Below, one piece after another: positions 25,085 to 37,500 of a DNA stretch of 64,000 nt. Within the stretch, counting starts at the first letter, position 1. Every line of letters begins with the position of its first letter. This DNA is from Lucifuga dentata. Its lineage: Eukaryota > Chordata > Actinopteri > Ophidiiformes > Bythitidae. Both the position numbers and the translations under genes were made by a program. Below the pieces are notes generated by a model. The model was not told the DNA's origin. It worked only from the letters and a program-made list of their open reading frames with translations, and searched no databases. The DNA lies in the NCBI GenBank assembly GCA_014773175.1, contig VXCM01000901.1:315662-379661 (forward strand). The letters are read 5' to 3'.

Positions 25085-25862
25085 TGTCCACCCTGGTGGT
25101 CAGTTGGTCGGTCCGTCTGCTGCAGGAGTATCATCACCTTTCAAAAGAAACGCTACAAATATAACTCGATCCGTGTTAACATTGTTTCCCCTTGTTTCGT
25201 TTGGTTTGGAGAGCGGCGTTCCTTCAGAGAGTGTGTGCGTGAAGCAGAAAGATATAGTGAGTGAGGAAGAGAAAGGGGGTGCGTGTGCGTGCGTGCGTGT
25301 GTGTGTTTTTAGGTTATTTGACGGAATCCCCCTTTCAGTCACCAAGAATCCGCGAGCGGCGCGAGGAGGAGGAGGCGCGCGGACAGATCCACGAGCCCTC
25401 ACTGCGGAACGCGCGGGGCTGCTGCTGGAGATTCCAAACCAACGGTTATTTTGGATTCTAGAATCGAACTCTCCACGCACAGCAGCGGTTATTTTTTCTT
25501 TCTTTTTTCCCCAGTTCTTATCCGCCGACATATGGACGGTTTTGACATCTTAACATAGAGGAATACTATATACCGGGGAGAGGTGGCGGCGGTGGGGAGG
25601 TCTTCTGAGGTAGACAGGTGNGAGGAATACTATATACCGGGGAGAGGTGGCGGCGGTGGGGAGGTCTTCTGAGGTAGACAGGTGGATTAATCCGTGTGGT
25701 GGCGTGTTTTTGGAGGTTTGGAGAAGGGAGAAATTGATGGATTAATTTGACGGAGGAGAGTCGTGGTGATATACCCACTCCTGCTGAGGGCACCCGAATG
25801 GAGTAACAGGCTGCAATGTCATCTCCACCTGGCCGCCTGGAGAGATGTGTCACGGGAATGGG
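25085..25862 (+). other. grin2a: Candidate non-coding exon 1 (5' UTR) of the grin2a-like gene; 5' end unknown
   Basis: The proposed 3' end is a good donor, ATGGG|GTGAGTGG (GT at 25863). The upstream sequence is GC-rich and CpG-rich, as expected of a neuronal gene's first exon, but no TATA box or initiator fixes the start, so 25085 is a nominal boundary. The exon includes an apparent assembly duplication (25558-25620 repeated at 25622-25684 around an N), so its true length is probably 64 bp shorter. An upstream ATG at 25816 opens a short ORF that would cross the exon 1-2 junction. Exon 1 could instead belong to an unrelated or divergent transcript. Confidence 0.4.
25558..25684. other. Assembly-type duplication in proposed grin2a exon 1
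   Basis: 25558-25620 and 25622-25684 (63 bp) are identical; N at 25621. It falsely lengthens the proposed 5' UTR. Confidence 0.9.
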
Positions 25863-25968
25863 GTGAGTGGGCTTAATTAGTGTGTTTTTGTCTTTTCGGC
25901 AGCGAGTCAAACTAACTCTCCTCTCTTGGGAATGACGCGGAAATTGAGCAGGAATTAGTCGGGGATTG

Positions 25969-26095
25969 AGTGTTTTAATATCTGACGCAGAGTCACACTC
26001 GCTGCTTAAAGTGGAGCAAAGGCATGGGGTTNAGTGTTTTAATATCTGACGCAGAGTCACACTCGCTGCTTAAAGTGGAGCAAAGGCATGGGGTT
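25969..26095. other. Assembly-type duplication in proposed grin2a intron 1
   Basis: 25969-26031 and 26033-26095 (63 bp) are identical; N at 26032. Confidence 0.9.
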
Positions 26096-26235
26096 TGTTG
26101 GTTTGTGTCCCACGCTCCTTCGTTCGTCCGAATCCACGACACGCATCCTGCTGCATGCCCTACATAGACGAGCCCGGTACCGGGGAGAGAGCGTGAGGAG
26201 AATATTCGCTACGGAGCCACAGGCTGTTTTTAACG

Positions 26236-26240
<5 letters not shown>

Positions 26241-26309
<69 letters not shown>
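26241..26309. repeat. (TC)n(AC)n compound microsatellite in the proposed grin2a intron 1
   Basis: About 22 TC units joined directly to about 12 AC units, in the CpG-rich 5' region. Confidence 0.95.
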
Positions 26310-26310
<1 letters not shown>

Positions 26311-26545
26311 ACATGGAACGACCGGAGAGTGTCAATTTATCTTTCTCGTATAAGCTATTTGAATGTACGGAAGATTTCTCCCCACTAAGCCCTATTCCCA
26401 GTTTTAACACACGCACACACACCACTGAATTTCTTTTCGCCCTTGATTGCGCACGACATCAGACACGCGCCTAAAAAACATACAGGCACGCACTTCAAAG
26501 GACTGATGTAATTCGAACAGTTAAAAATGCTGATGAGTCCTAAGA

Positions 26546-26590
26546 ATAATAATAATAATAACAATAATAATAATATAATAATAATAATAG
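26546..26590. repeat. (AAT)n microsatellite
   Basis: AAT units with AAC and TAT interruptions. Confidence 0.9.
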
Positions 26591-26716
26591 CTGCTCTAGC
26601 CTATATAAACAACCATCGTGGCCCTATAGATTCATTTACACCAATTCAACAAGTCTGCAGTGTCGAGTAAAATAATTCACTGGAAAAAACGTATGTTTTA
26701 TTTTTATATTTTTCAG

Positions 26717-26923
26717 ATCAAGTTTGAACACTTTTCCTCTGGTTTCACTGACACTGTAAGAAGGAACCAAAATGTCAGCAGACGGACAGGTCATGGCGGC
26801 TGCCTGTACGGGCCCTCACACCACGGCAGTGAAACTCAAGATTCACCGCACGGACTCACGAGAAGAAGGCGCAAAACCTCCGGGACCGCAAACCTGCAGC
26901 AGCCACACTTTGTGACACCGAAG
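26717..26923 (+). other. grin2a: Candidate non-coding exon 2 (5' UTR) of the grin2a-like gene
   Basis: A strong acceptor (T-rich tract ending tttttcag, AG at 26715-26716) and a strong donor (GAAG|GTAAGC, GT at 26924) bound 207 bp of GC-rich sequence just 3' of the CpG-rich promoter region and on the same strand as the coding exons. Mammalian GRIN2A has non-coding leader exons before the exon with the start codon, which fits this order. The exon holds a 47-codon upstream ORF (ATG 26772, context CAAAATGT; stop TGA 26913-26915), and an ORF starting in exon 1 ends here at TAA 26757-26759. This is inferred from splice signals, position and base composition; no transcript was seen. Confidence 0.55.
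26772..26915 (+). other. Upstream ORF 2 (47 codons) in proposed exon 2
   Basis: ATG at 26772 has adenines upstream (ACCAAAATG), giving a reasonable initiation context. The frame runs 47 codons to TGA at 26913 and ends 8 bp before the exon donor. The predicted peptide starts MSADGQVMAAAC and matches no family I recognise. In a spliced leader it would lie upstream of the receptor start codon. Confidence 0.35.
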
Positions 26924-26960
26924 GTAAGCGGCGTGCGTGCGAGCAGACAGCGGCGCTCAC

Positions 26961-26996
26961 GCAACAGCGCCGCGCGACGCTTAGCGGCGCTGTTGC
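26961..26996. other. GC-rich perfect hairpin near the exon 2 donor
   Basis: GCAACAGCGCCGC (26961-26973) and its exact reverse complement (26984-26996) are separated by 10 nt. The stem has 13 pairs, mostly G-C, and starts 37 bp after the proposed GTAAGC donor. It could form in nascent RNA; function is unknown. Confidence 0.6.
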
Positions 26997-27178
26997 ATCA
27001 TATTAACAGCGCGCGCTGATGAGATTCTGTGTAATGAATTCATATCTCAAATTACAGTTTTCAGCCTTTGAAAGTAGTCACGTTGGAGAAACACATTTTC
27101 TTCCGTTTTCCTCCCGCTTGCCATGCCAAGTCTGACACACGAAGTATCTTCTCCTCCTCTGAGGGACATGGAAGCCAT

Positions 27179-27179
<1 letters not shown>

Positions 27180-27232
<53 letters not shown>

Positions 27233-27241
27233 NCACACACA

Positions 27242-27286
<45 letters not shown>
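27180..27286. repeat. (CA)n(GA)n, present twice around an N
   Basis: The CA-then-GA block occurs on both sides of an N at 27233; probably one locus written twice. Confidence 0.85.
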
Positions 27287-28574
27287 TCTGACAAGAAAGA
27301 TGCAGAGCTCTAATTCCTCTTCCATTGAATAATCATTCCTGGTGAAATAATGCACCTCATTTTTAATGATTAATATTTTTTTTGTGTGTGTGTGTGTTAG
27401 TGTGGATTTAGCACTATCATTTAGGGAAAATTACCCTCATCATATGTAACTGTCTGTTTTACAGATGTGGGGGGAGAGAGACTGACAGTAGTCTTTACAG
27501 GTGTTTATTCTCTGTAATAGTGGGCGGACACAAAGAGATCAAGTCTGTAAGGCATAAACAGAATAGAGTGGGGAGCAGTAAATGTTAAGTGTTGTTGTTA
27601 TCTTCATTAATATAAATATCTGTGCAAAGCTGCCATGAATTATGGGTTTGATGTCACAACACCTTTCTAAACCTCTTTAACTGTCACACTGTAGTATGCA
27701 TACTTTTCTCTTCGCTTTCTTTTCGTTGTTTTTACTCCAGAGTTTTCTCGCTCCTTTGGGGTTTGCATTCTCACATTTCAGAATCTACTGTTAACTCACT
27801 TCTGAAACAAAGCCAAACAGGAAAACATAATAATGGAAAATTCCAAGTGATGTGATGCGTACAATATTTTGGCTCCAATATGACATAGTGTTGAAATTAT
27901 GTGCCGAGATGCATTTCACTGAGCTGCTCAATGAACCAGTTCAGTTGTTGGCAAAGCAGCTACAGAAGCTCTGTTCTCGTTGCCTCAAAGCAGCATATGC
28001 AACGTAGCAGAACTTAAACTCTGTTGTTCGGTTTTTCTGCAGTAAAACTGTATAATCTCTCATATTAAGTGTGCTGTTCCCAACATGTTATTGTGCTGCC
28101 TCTAAAAAGATGACTCTCCCGAGACCCGTGGGATGGCACCCAAATGGAACTAGTAATATTCATACAAACATTAAAAGGTTCATATACACTTATGTAGGTC
28201 TGTATATGCTGGTAATAAAGGCCCAAAGGGATCTTTGCTTCTTCTGATTGTGCTTACAACAATTTTCTCATAAAAAAAAAAAACCAAAACAACATTTTGA
28301 AGACCATTTTGAGTTTTCAGGTTTCTTGCAGAAAGCAGCTTTAACCAAATGAGTGATGACACAGTTCTGCTTCCAGTGCTTTGGTTTCTAATTGGGTTGG
28401 AGAGATTATTGAAGTGAAAATTAAATTGCCCAAAATCTACGTATGTGAGTGGGCAAAGGTTCAGAGCAGTCATGCAGAAGCCTGATTCTTTTCCTGAATG
28501 CATGAGACAGTTTGCCTTCATCTAATAGATCCAAATTATTATTATTATTTTTAGTAGTAGTAGTATTATTATTA

Positions 28575-28930
28575 TTATCCATCCATACATTTGCTATACC
28601 CATTTGTCCTGTTAAGGGTCATGGGGGTGCTGGAGCCTATCCCAGCAGTCATTGGGTGAGAGGCGGGGGGTTCACCCTGGACAGGTCGCCCATCTATTGC
28701 AGGGCTGACACATAGACACAGACAAACTCATTCACACCTATGGTCAATTTAGAGTTTCCAATTCACCTGCATGTCTTTGGAGGTGGGAAGAAGCCGGAGT
28801 ACCCAGAGGGAATCCACGCAGACACGGGGAGAACATGCAGACTCCACACAGCAAGGACCTGGTCAGATTCGAACCCAGGACCTTCTTGCTGTGAGGCGAC
28901 AGTGCTAACCACTAAGCCCCTGTGCCACCC
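28575..28930 (-). mobile_element. tRNA-derived SINE, minus strand
   Basis: On the minus strand it begins GGTGGCACAGGGGCTTAGTG and carries an A-box-like TGGTTAGCACTGTCG and a B-box-like GGGTTCGAATC, the internal RNA polymerase III promoter of a tRNA-like head. The body (CGTGGATTCCCTC, CCTCCAAAGACATGCAGG) matches a very common fish repeat, and the end reads ATGGATGGATAATAATAAT. (ATT)n tracts lie on both sides (28538-28578 and 28931-28966), probably the tail and a target-site tract. Confidence 0.75.
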
Positions 28931-28968
<38 letters not shown>

Positions 28969-31900
28969 TGTTTAGTTACTATAACATTATCTCCCACAAA
29001 AACTTGTGCAAATACCCTTGTCTGAAAATGTGCTGTTTTATAATTTGTACATAGCTACAGTCACAGTAGATATAGCCACTAATATGCTAAACTGCTTTCC
29101 AGGTTATTTCATGATACTTGATATGGTATTTGGTGTATCTTGCAAGCATTTTAGTCACAAACTTAGAACAGAGCCAATAAACAGTCCTCATATCCTTTCA
29201 GTTTTTCTTTTATCTCCTCCTTTTTCCTTGTACAGCATGTTAGGTAGCAGTACACATAGTAGATTGTGAACTTTAGAGATTTTGAACATTACCCACATTG
29301 TAAGGGAGTTTGTAAAGGAGAAAAGCCAAGGAATCTGAACGGAATTTGTACTTTCCTGCCCTTTGTAGTAGATGTATTTGTCTTGAAGGAGGTATTGCCA
29401 TATCCTCTAATAAGAGTTGAATAATCCCTTTCTCAACATAACATTTTTGGTTGGTGTACAGTACATCTCCATTCAAGCTGATAACCTGCATGTTTAGGTT
29501 TAGAAATAGAGTTGGGGTTAGGTGGTTTGTGGTTCTGCCTAGAACATGAACAGCTGATCCACATCTAGCCTCAGGCATCAGCTGTCAATTGCTTTAAAGT
29601 CAAATAAAGCTGTTATATTGTAATATGTTGCATCAGATCATATTGTCCTGAGAACATCCACCATCAAAATGTGGTCAGTTTGACTCTCAGTGGCTGACAT
29701 GCTTTGCTGTTTTTTTTTTTTTTTNTTTTTTTTTTTTTTCTTTTCCCAGAGTAAAATGAATGTAGACATTGATGCTATTTCCTCCACACTGGCTGTTTTT
29801 CTATACAATTATAGGTCAAATGCTGAGCTCAGATGGCTTGAGAGGATGAAAATGACTGTTTTCATTTCCTGTTCATAGCAATTTACATTAAAAAGGGCTG
29901 AGTGACATCTGATAATGAGTCATTTGACCCCTGCAGATCTTCTGCATATTGGTGTGTGATAGCGCAGTTTCAGAATCCAGTTAATAACCCCAAAGTCTGT
30001 TTAATCATTTAATCAAAACACAGTTGGTGTTCTCATTTAATGAGTTAGTCAGCCTTAGTGATATTAAGTAGGGTTTGACTAATACAGGTTTTTGAAAGCT
30101 AATACCGATAAAGAGTATTATGAGGCTGAAGCTGGCAGCATTTGCAGTATTTTGATATATGTCTGTTGATTTTATCATTTCCTGCCATAAATCACAAGTC
30201 TTCAGGACTAAGTGAAGATATAATAAGGAGTTCTTCAAACACGGTTCTTCAAACACCTCACTAATTTAATGGTAGGAGAAACTCTGTAAGACTAATTACA
30301 AGATTCTGGTCTTATATTAATAATTTATAACTGAACCTATTAAAAATACATATCATATACACCACACCATTTGTTATAGTGTGTGACTTAAGACTTTCAT
30401 TTACTGTACATGTAAAAATTCTGTGTTTAAGCTCAAATACGTTCTGCACACATGCCAACAAACTGTTTTACACAGTTCCACTTGTTCATTCAAGCGACGG
30501 TGTAACGGATCTGCAGTGACATTACTTGTATAAGACATGCTGAGATAAAGGTTAAGGAGGCATTAAGCAGTTTATGACTTTCATTGATCTGCATTGTCAG
30601 CTACTATGAATTCTAGTGACATACAGACTCATAGTAGAGACATTCACTGGCTGATAATAATAAAGAGTACGCCTTCTCTTTATGGAAAGGATTCAGCAGA
30701 CATATTTATCAATTGCTTAAATTATGTCATGAATGATACTGCCATGTCATTTACTGTTTTGGCTTGAGAACCAAATGTATTACAGTGCTTCATTTGAGCC
30801 TCTGTCCACCATGGGCAATGCTGGGACAGGAATTTCTTTAAAAAGAAAACAGAACACAAGGATGGAAGCATTTATCCGTCATCTTCCTGAAGAGCATGGT
30901 TCTCTCTCTTTTTGCAAACATGTACTGAACTCATGGGTTAAAAAACTGGATACAACACACTTCTTTCAATTCATAGTAATACTTCATATGTGTCTTCTGA
31001 AAATAAATGGTTTAACCTGCAAATAACAAAAATAAGTAGACAGATGAGCTCTGTTTGATGTCTGCATTCATTTTTCTAGTGTTAGGTCTTTAAAGTGGTG
31101 GCTGTTTCATTTTGGAATGTACCCCNCCCCCCCCCTTTTTTGTCTTTATTAGAATAGGATGCTTTTAAATGAGTTCAATTAGTACTAAGCACAACATGTA
31201 GCTTTGAGAGTGAGAAATATTTCCAGCTAGGAACCTCAGTTGTTACCTGATGCCTTTTAGTCTTTGCCAGTGTGAGGGTTTTTCGAATCTCAAAAAGAGG
31301 CTTAAGTCTGCCTAAACTCAACCAGTCAGACCCATTTTATGATTTTTAAGAACCAGATTTGGCACAGACTGATGTAACATTGTGCTTTAAGTAATTCTTT
31401 AGCCTTCTAAATCCAATTTAATTTGTTTTTTTATGGCTACAAGGGCAAATCCGGCACCTGTTTTGTTAGTATTAATTCATTGCTTTATTTAGCTACAATT
31501 GTAATATTTCTACATCACTGTGAGTGTTTTTATTCCAGTTGCCAGTGCCCTCATTATTTCACATTTTTCATATGATACACCTCAGTTAGCCCAATGTGTT
31601 GATTATTTGGAAAACAGTGGATACAGAATATGGTTGATAAGAGAACACAAAATCATAACTGAATAAATTCCTCTAAGAGTGTTTAGAATACAATTTGAGG
31701 ACAGTTAAATTTTATAAATATTTCCTGTGTAGATCAAATTATAATTGGGTTTCTCTCCCAAGATTTGACAGTGCTAAAATAGCTTTGTTTTCTGAACAGC
31801 TGATGTGATATATGGAAACAGTGTTCAACAGGCAGTTTTCAGTCTCAGACTTGTTGCCTTTATCATGTTTGACACATAATTCATTCCTGCCTCAAAATGG

Positions 31901-32362
31901 TAAAGACGTTTTTCATTTTGTTTGGTGCACTTTGTGGTTCTTTTATGTAATGGCTTTATTAGAGTGCTTAGTGTACTGCACCTCACCTTCTGCTACCTGA
32001 TTTGGGATGCATTATAAAAGAAAGAATTGTTATATTTCTCTGGATTCTCAGGTAAAAAGAAATCCAGCACTGTGTGCTGAATGTTAAGTCTGCCAGTGAT
32101 GTTAAATCCATAAGGAATTTTATCAGTCAGCTTCAGTACAAGAACATTGCTTTATTATTTTCCTCATTTTATTTTTCTATTAACAACAGAATCTGTAATG
32201 TACATGGAACATCATTGGAACTGCTAAATGTTAAAATAATAAAAAAAGAAATCAGTCTTGTTTTGTTTTAATTAAGCATTACTAAGATTCTGTGATTTGG
32301 AGGTTTTCTTTATAACTGGTTTATAATAAATAATTGTTCTGTGGCTGTATTACATTAGTCTC

Positions 32363-32606
32363 TAGAAGCTCAAGACCTACTTGTTTCAGTCAGTTTTTGC
32401 ATAGGGCTAATGAACCCTATTTTTACCTTGATGTATTTTTATTGTATTTGCTGATTGTTATGTTTTTACTCCCTATTTTTATTTTAGTGATTTTTATTTG
32501 ATTCTTAATTCAGTTGTTGTAATTTTGTTATGCCTTGCCATTTTTGTAAAGCACTTTGTGATGCTTGTTTTGAAAGGTGTGATAGAAATAAATGTTTATT
32601 TACTCA
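32363..32606 (+). mobile_element. 3' end of an L2-type LINE
   Basis: KLKTYLFQSVFA and a stop (32366-32404) is the usual C-terminus of the L2-type polyprotein in fish. It is followed by an AT-rich 3' UTR with TGTAAAGCACTTTGTGATGC and GATAGAAATAAATG, a standard LINE/SINE tail. It is truncated at the 5' end. Confidence 0.7.
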
Positions 32607-34439
32607 AACAGCAGTATGGTCCTCTTAAACATCTCCCCAAAAAATAGATTTTTCAACTATACCATGTGCTAAAAAATTTCCTTCTGATTAGAGATTATAT
32701 ACCTTAATGTCTTAATGCTTATGCATAAGAAAATACTGAACATTACACTGCAGAACCTTCAACAGGTAAATAAGTAGTGTAGCATAACAAGGAAGAGTTT
32801 TTTTTCCCTCCATAATAGGTTTTTTATACAGTGTCATGGATAATGTTATTTCTTGTTCATACACCACAGTGGTAGGCTAGTACTAGCTTACCTGCTCTGT
32901 GTATTGCAAGTTATATCCAACTAAATCACAGTAATAGTTTAGAACAACGTCTCTAAAATGTCAGAGAAGGAAGAGTTGTTCAAATCTCCCAGTTTAATAA
33001 CATTTCTGTCCATGATTGCATTAATGCAAACTGGCGATACAATTAATTTTTAAAAATTAATCCATAAGTTTTTTCCTGAACTCTGCTAAAACTTTGCACA
33101 GTGTTAATTATTATTTTTTTTAACAGCCGGGTAGCTCATATTGACGTTTGATAGTTTTCAATAGCTTTGTAAACAAAACTCGTTTTCTACAGTGGCTATA
33201 TGGCATTAACTTTATCCACATGGTGTGTACCGAAGTTGTTAATTAATGTTCAGTACAAAATGGAAGGCAGTTAGTACTGACTTTTCTCATACGTAATGAG
33301 AGAACAAAGCTAACGCTGACGTTTGTTTTGAACGTGGCTAACGCTGAATTGCACTGAAAACTGTCTTCAAACAAGCTGAGCTCCAAATGACCCAATGGAG
33401 AAACAGCAGTACCCAGTGTGAAATAAATAACCAAGGCTGGAAAGTAGCTAACTAGCTCACACGTTATGAAGTGCTGACTAAAGACTTTAACCTTCAACCC
33501 AATACCAACGTCAGCAGGAAATCAAGAATAAGACCTGCTGTTCCCTTTGATTTTACACCAGAACCAGTCCACAGTGAAAAAATAAGGGGCACATATGATA
33601 AATCTCACATTTGAAGCTGTTTGACTATAGAATATACAAGGAATTTGGCCTGTAGCAGCAGTAGCGTGGTAGCAGAAACCCTTTGCCATGTGACATAACA
33701 TAATTAAAAAACCTTTTTACGAACAGTCATATTCATTCAGGTGCCCCATGAACACCATGGCAGGTTTTACCCTTCCTATCCCATTTTATGACTCTTCTGT
33801 CCTTTTACTTTATGTTAAAACTATGCTCAAAAATATGTTACAGGCCAGAAAGTGAGTTGAAGTTTGGACTGAACAGTGACTCCAAAATGTGTGCCTGTAA
33901 ACTAACCTTAATCTTACCGTGGTGTTTTTGTAAAAATGATCAGTTGGTCCAGTGGACTGCCTAGACTCCCACTGCAAAAAAAAAACAAAAAAACACCTAC
34001 AATTACAATGTAGGCTGCCAACACGTTGTTTGTTCTTAGCACACTAATAGTTTTGTAACTAAATGAGTTAAAGGTGTTTTGTATTGGTTGCTGTACTTTG
34101 TTTTTATGTTGGCGTTGGAGATTGATTGAAGTAAACTCATTAGCACAATACAGTGCCGTTTCTGGGGTTTCACTTTTTTCCCTGTGGACTTTTGTTTGCG
34201 AGCTTATTTAGCAAGCCAAGCAGTGAGACATGATTTTGTCTGTCTCGTACACAAAGAGGAGACACTGGCCAGCGAGCTAACATTTGCTCAGTACACAGTT
34301 CATTCTGTCTCTTTCATGTTTGTATCATGTGGCTGCTGTTCTGTCAGTGTCGCTGTCACATTAATGACACAGTCACATTGATGATGAGTCATCAACTATG
34401 CAAATGTTGTTTAAAGCAAAATATTCTGCTTGACATGCA

Positions 34440-34530
34440 AACAAGTCAAGTCAAAATGTATTCATGTGACACATTTTAAAACAACTGTCATTGACCAAAG
34501 TGCTGTACAGTGTCTAATGATAAAATATGA
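34440..34530 (-). mobile_element. Retroelement 3' tail, minus strand
   Basis: CAAGTCAAGTCAAAATGTATTC, then ACATTTTAAAACAAC and CCAAAGTGCTGTACAG, is the reverse complement of a fish LINE/SINE tail ending in TTGACTTGAC. Confidence 0.55.
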
Positions 34531-37500
34531 AAAAAAACAAGAAATAAACATAAATACATACATATACATATAGCTATACATCCACATACATACATGCAAG
34601 TAAATATTAAAACGAGCATTGAATCTGCACCTGCAGTATAAAAACTTCAGATAGGAGATGATTCAAAGCATCCGTCTACATAGCAATGGCAAGTCCACTG
34701 GTTGATGGGTTTCCTTTCCTTTACAAGGAAAATGTAAGTGTAACTATGCCTCTTTTGGTATCGTTTTTATTTTCAAAGAGGATAATGGACCTCAGCTTTA
34801 CAGAGCAGATACATACTGCGATAGCAAAATCTAGGCATTATAATTTCAGCTGGATTTGAAGGAACTGTCTGCTAATGCAATACCAGTAGCAAACATATAA
34901 TCTTCTCTGTAATTTGTGGTTTGACGACCAATTAAGAATTGTTCATGCTTGTTTCTTTTAAGTGAGGGATGTTTAAAATGAAGCTGTTTTATACCCATGA
35001 GTCATTTGATGAAATTCATCCATGCCTTTGTTTCTTTTCACTTAGATTATAAGTGTGTGTTTATGCCTCAGTTACAAGTCTTCTCTTGTCTCCAATTTGT
35101 ACAAACACCCCGCAGAGGCGACTTCCTAGAGCAGTGATGCTGCTTTTATTGATTCTTCTGTTGATTTTTCATATTATTTATCCTTTTGTAAACCATATTG
35201 TAACTGTGTTGCAGTTAAAAAAAAAAAAAGAAAGATGATTCATTTTATTATGTGACAGATCAATTGCGAGCAAAACTGGATAGTAGTAATAGCATTAAAA
35301 GCATCAAAACTATAAAGTCCAGGCCTTGATTCAATTGATGCACAGTGGTGCTTAAGCATCTTTCTGCTCACACAGCACTGCATCAGTTTCACTTCAGGAT
35401 TTTTGTCAAAGATGCACTGTTTACAAATAGATGCACATATTGATTTGGCTTTCGATTGGCTTCTGAATATGTAGAATATTAACTGGTAAGATTTGTCTTG
35501 CCATGTGCTCTAGTATTAAAGGATCATCCAAGGAAAGGACACTGCTGTCTGCAGAGACATTCTTCAGATGTGGTGAGCCTAACAGATGTCTGATGAATTC
35601 AGAACTTATCACATGAATAGCATTTGCACAATTTACATTCCTTTTATATGAACGTCTAAGAACTATGCCAGGCAGTAAGGTGCAGTGGCCAAAACTGTCC
35701 CAAAACATCTGCAGACATGCAAATCATGTTACTCCAGGTAAAGTGCTGTTTCAATTCAAATAGGGCATCTGGTGATGTGGGAATATCTCCAACCTCTGCC
35801 TTCTTTTGCCAAGCAAAGCTCTTAAGAGCAATGAAAACACATAAAATAACATATGCTGACCAGACAGTGTTACTCAGAGTTCTACAGTACGATCAAGGAT
35901 ACAAGCTTGGAGGCTTTTCATGAACCATTAGCTCTAAACTATTTTAAGATTTATAAAATATATTATAAATAATTGTAGTTTTAATAATGTCTGAATTCAG
36001 TAAAAGCACTTTGTGCAGTCCAGACATAAAAAGAGAGAGAAAGAGAACGTGCACAGTATTCCATGATACCAAGGGGAAGAACAAACTTTTTAAACAAGGC
36101 TATGTGCACAAAGTAGAACTGAAACAAAGAATAACTGGTAGATTAACGATGCCTTGACTTTCATAAATAATAGATAGTAAGAGTTTGAACACAACACTAA
36201 TTCTGTTTTTAACATTTTGGTTTAAAAATTAAAGGGTAAATTTGTTCCATCATTACATCAGATTTCCTAACAAGGGTGACCGATGTTTATCTACAGTCAT
36301 CTTGTAACATTTTAAAGATTCAGATGCTTTAAATTATTGAAAAATGTGAAAATCACATTGTCTGTTCATAAGGATGGTCTCAGCTTAACTGTGGCAACTT
36401 CTTGTAACCATAGTGCTCTTACAATTTGGTTTCATACACACTTTTAACATCCATTTTATAATCAACATATCTTAATTGTATAACAGTTTTATACATTGTT
36501 ATAACATCACATGTACACTGAACATTAGTGATCCAATAAATTAGTCGGGAAATATTTTGGAGGTCATCAAACTGCCTTGTAACGTTCTTTGCCCATCCTT
36601 TCCACATCAGCTCTCTCCTGACTAAACTTTCTCTCCCATTCCTGCCCTACCCTCACATTCATCTTTAGCGGTTTTCAGAGGAGTTCTGTCTCTTTGCATG
36701 CTGACGTACCATAATGCACATTCCCTTAAAATCAAACACACAGACATACTGCCATACATGTTCACACAAACACACACACACAATGCACCTCCCAAAAGAA
36801 TCAGGGAGTGCTCGGCAATGTCTTTGTTTATTCATGTTTATTACCATTGAAATATGAATGACAGAACTCTTGTGGATTTTTTTTCTTCCCTTGATTCCAT
36901 TCACACGAACACATGCAAATTCAGAGAATGCAAAAAAAAAGAAAAAAAAAGATAAGATTGGCCAAGTTGGTGTCTTTTTCTCTCTCACACACACATGCAT
37001 TGCTGAAATTTTGATATAGAAAAAGGCTGGTGGGCTGTTAACAGACTGATGAAGCAGGGAGCAGGCAGGTGGTTTTTATCAAGGACAAGCAGATGGAACT
37101 TGGAACTTTCATAAATGTTGTAAAATAAATAAAAATATAATATGTCAAAACAACACTTTTTTCTTCATATTCTGCCATTGAATGGCGACAGTGAACGTTT
37201 GTGTTGTGCAATTTATTGCCTGGGTGGGTGGATATACACTGAGCCTTAGTAACTGCAGAGCAATTTCTGGAAAATGTAAATCCTGACACCCCCAGGTAAA
37301 GGAAGGATATTTAATCATCTAAAAAAAGTGTGCTTTTAAGTATTCAGAGGAGATGTACTGAATTTTTGTTAAACTACACTTCTGTACTTTGTGTCGCAAG
37401 TTGCATTAGTTAGGTTACAGAGTAATTGTGGGTGATGTGTTTTTCTCACTTATTTAGAAAACGTCCACATTCAGAAATATTGTTTGTGAAATAGTTCAAA

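Larger units (their letters stand above)
25816..26759 (+). other. Upstream ORF 1 across the proposed exon 1-2 junction
   Basis: ATG at 25816-25818 (context TGCAATGT) reads 15 codons to 25860, crosses the proposed junction 25862|26717 and stops at TAA 26757-26759, for 29 codons after splicing. It exists only if both splice sites are right. No protein similarity is recognised; the likely role, if any, is translational control. Confidence 0.3.
24480..27010 (+). promoter_or_regulatory. grin2a: CpG-rich promoter region of the grin2a-like gene
   Basis: This is the only extended CpG-dense stretch in the window. Clusters lie near 24528-24560, 25015-25060, 25270-25420, 25560-25700, 26100-26200 and 26790-27010; the flanking DNA is AT-rich and CpG-poor. 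It sits upstream of the coding exons on the same strand and contains the proposed UTR exons. It is broken by a GATGAT-type repeat (24642-24682), a poly-A with an N (24745-24779), a (TC)n(AC)n tract (26241-26309) and two assembly duplications. No single transcription start can be chosen from sequence alone. Confidence 0.65.

Noticed and set aside
25100..25553. Overlapping open frames of 149 aa (+) and 143 aa (-) in the CpG-rich region
   Set aside because: GC-rich sequence has few stops on either strand. Neither translation shows a domain or matches a known family, and both lie in or near the proposed leader.
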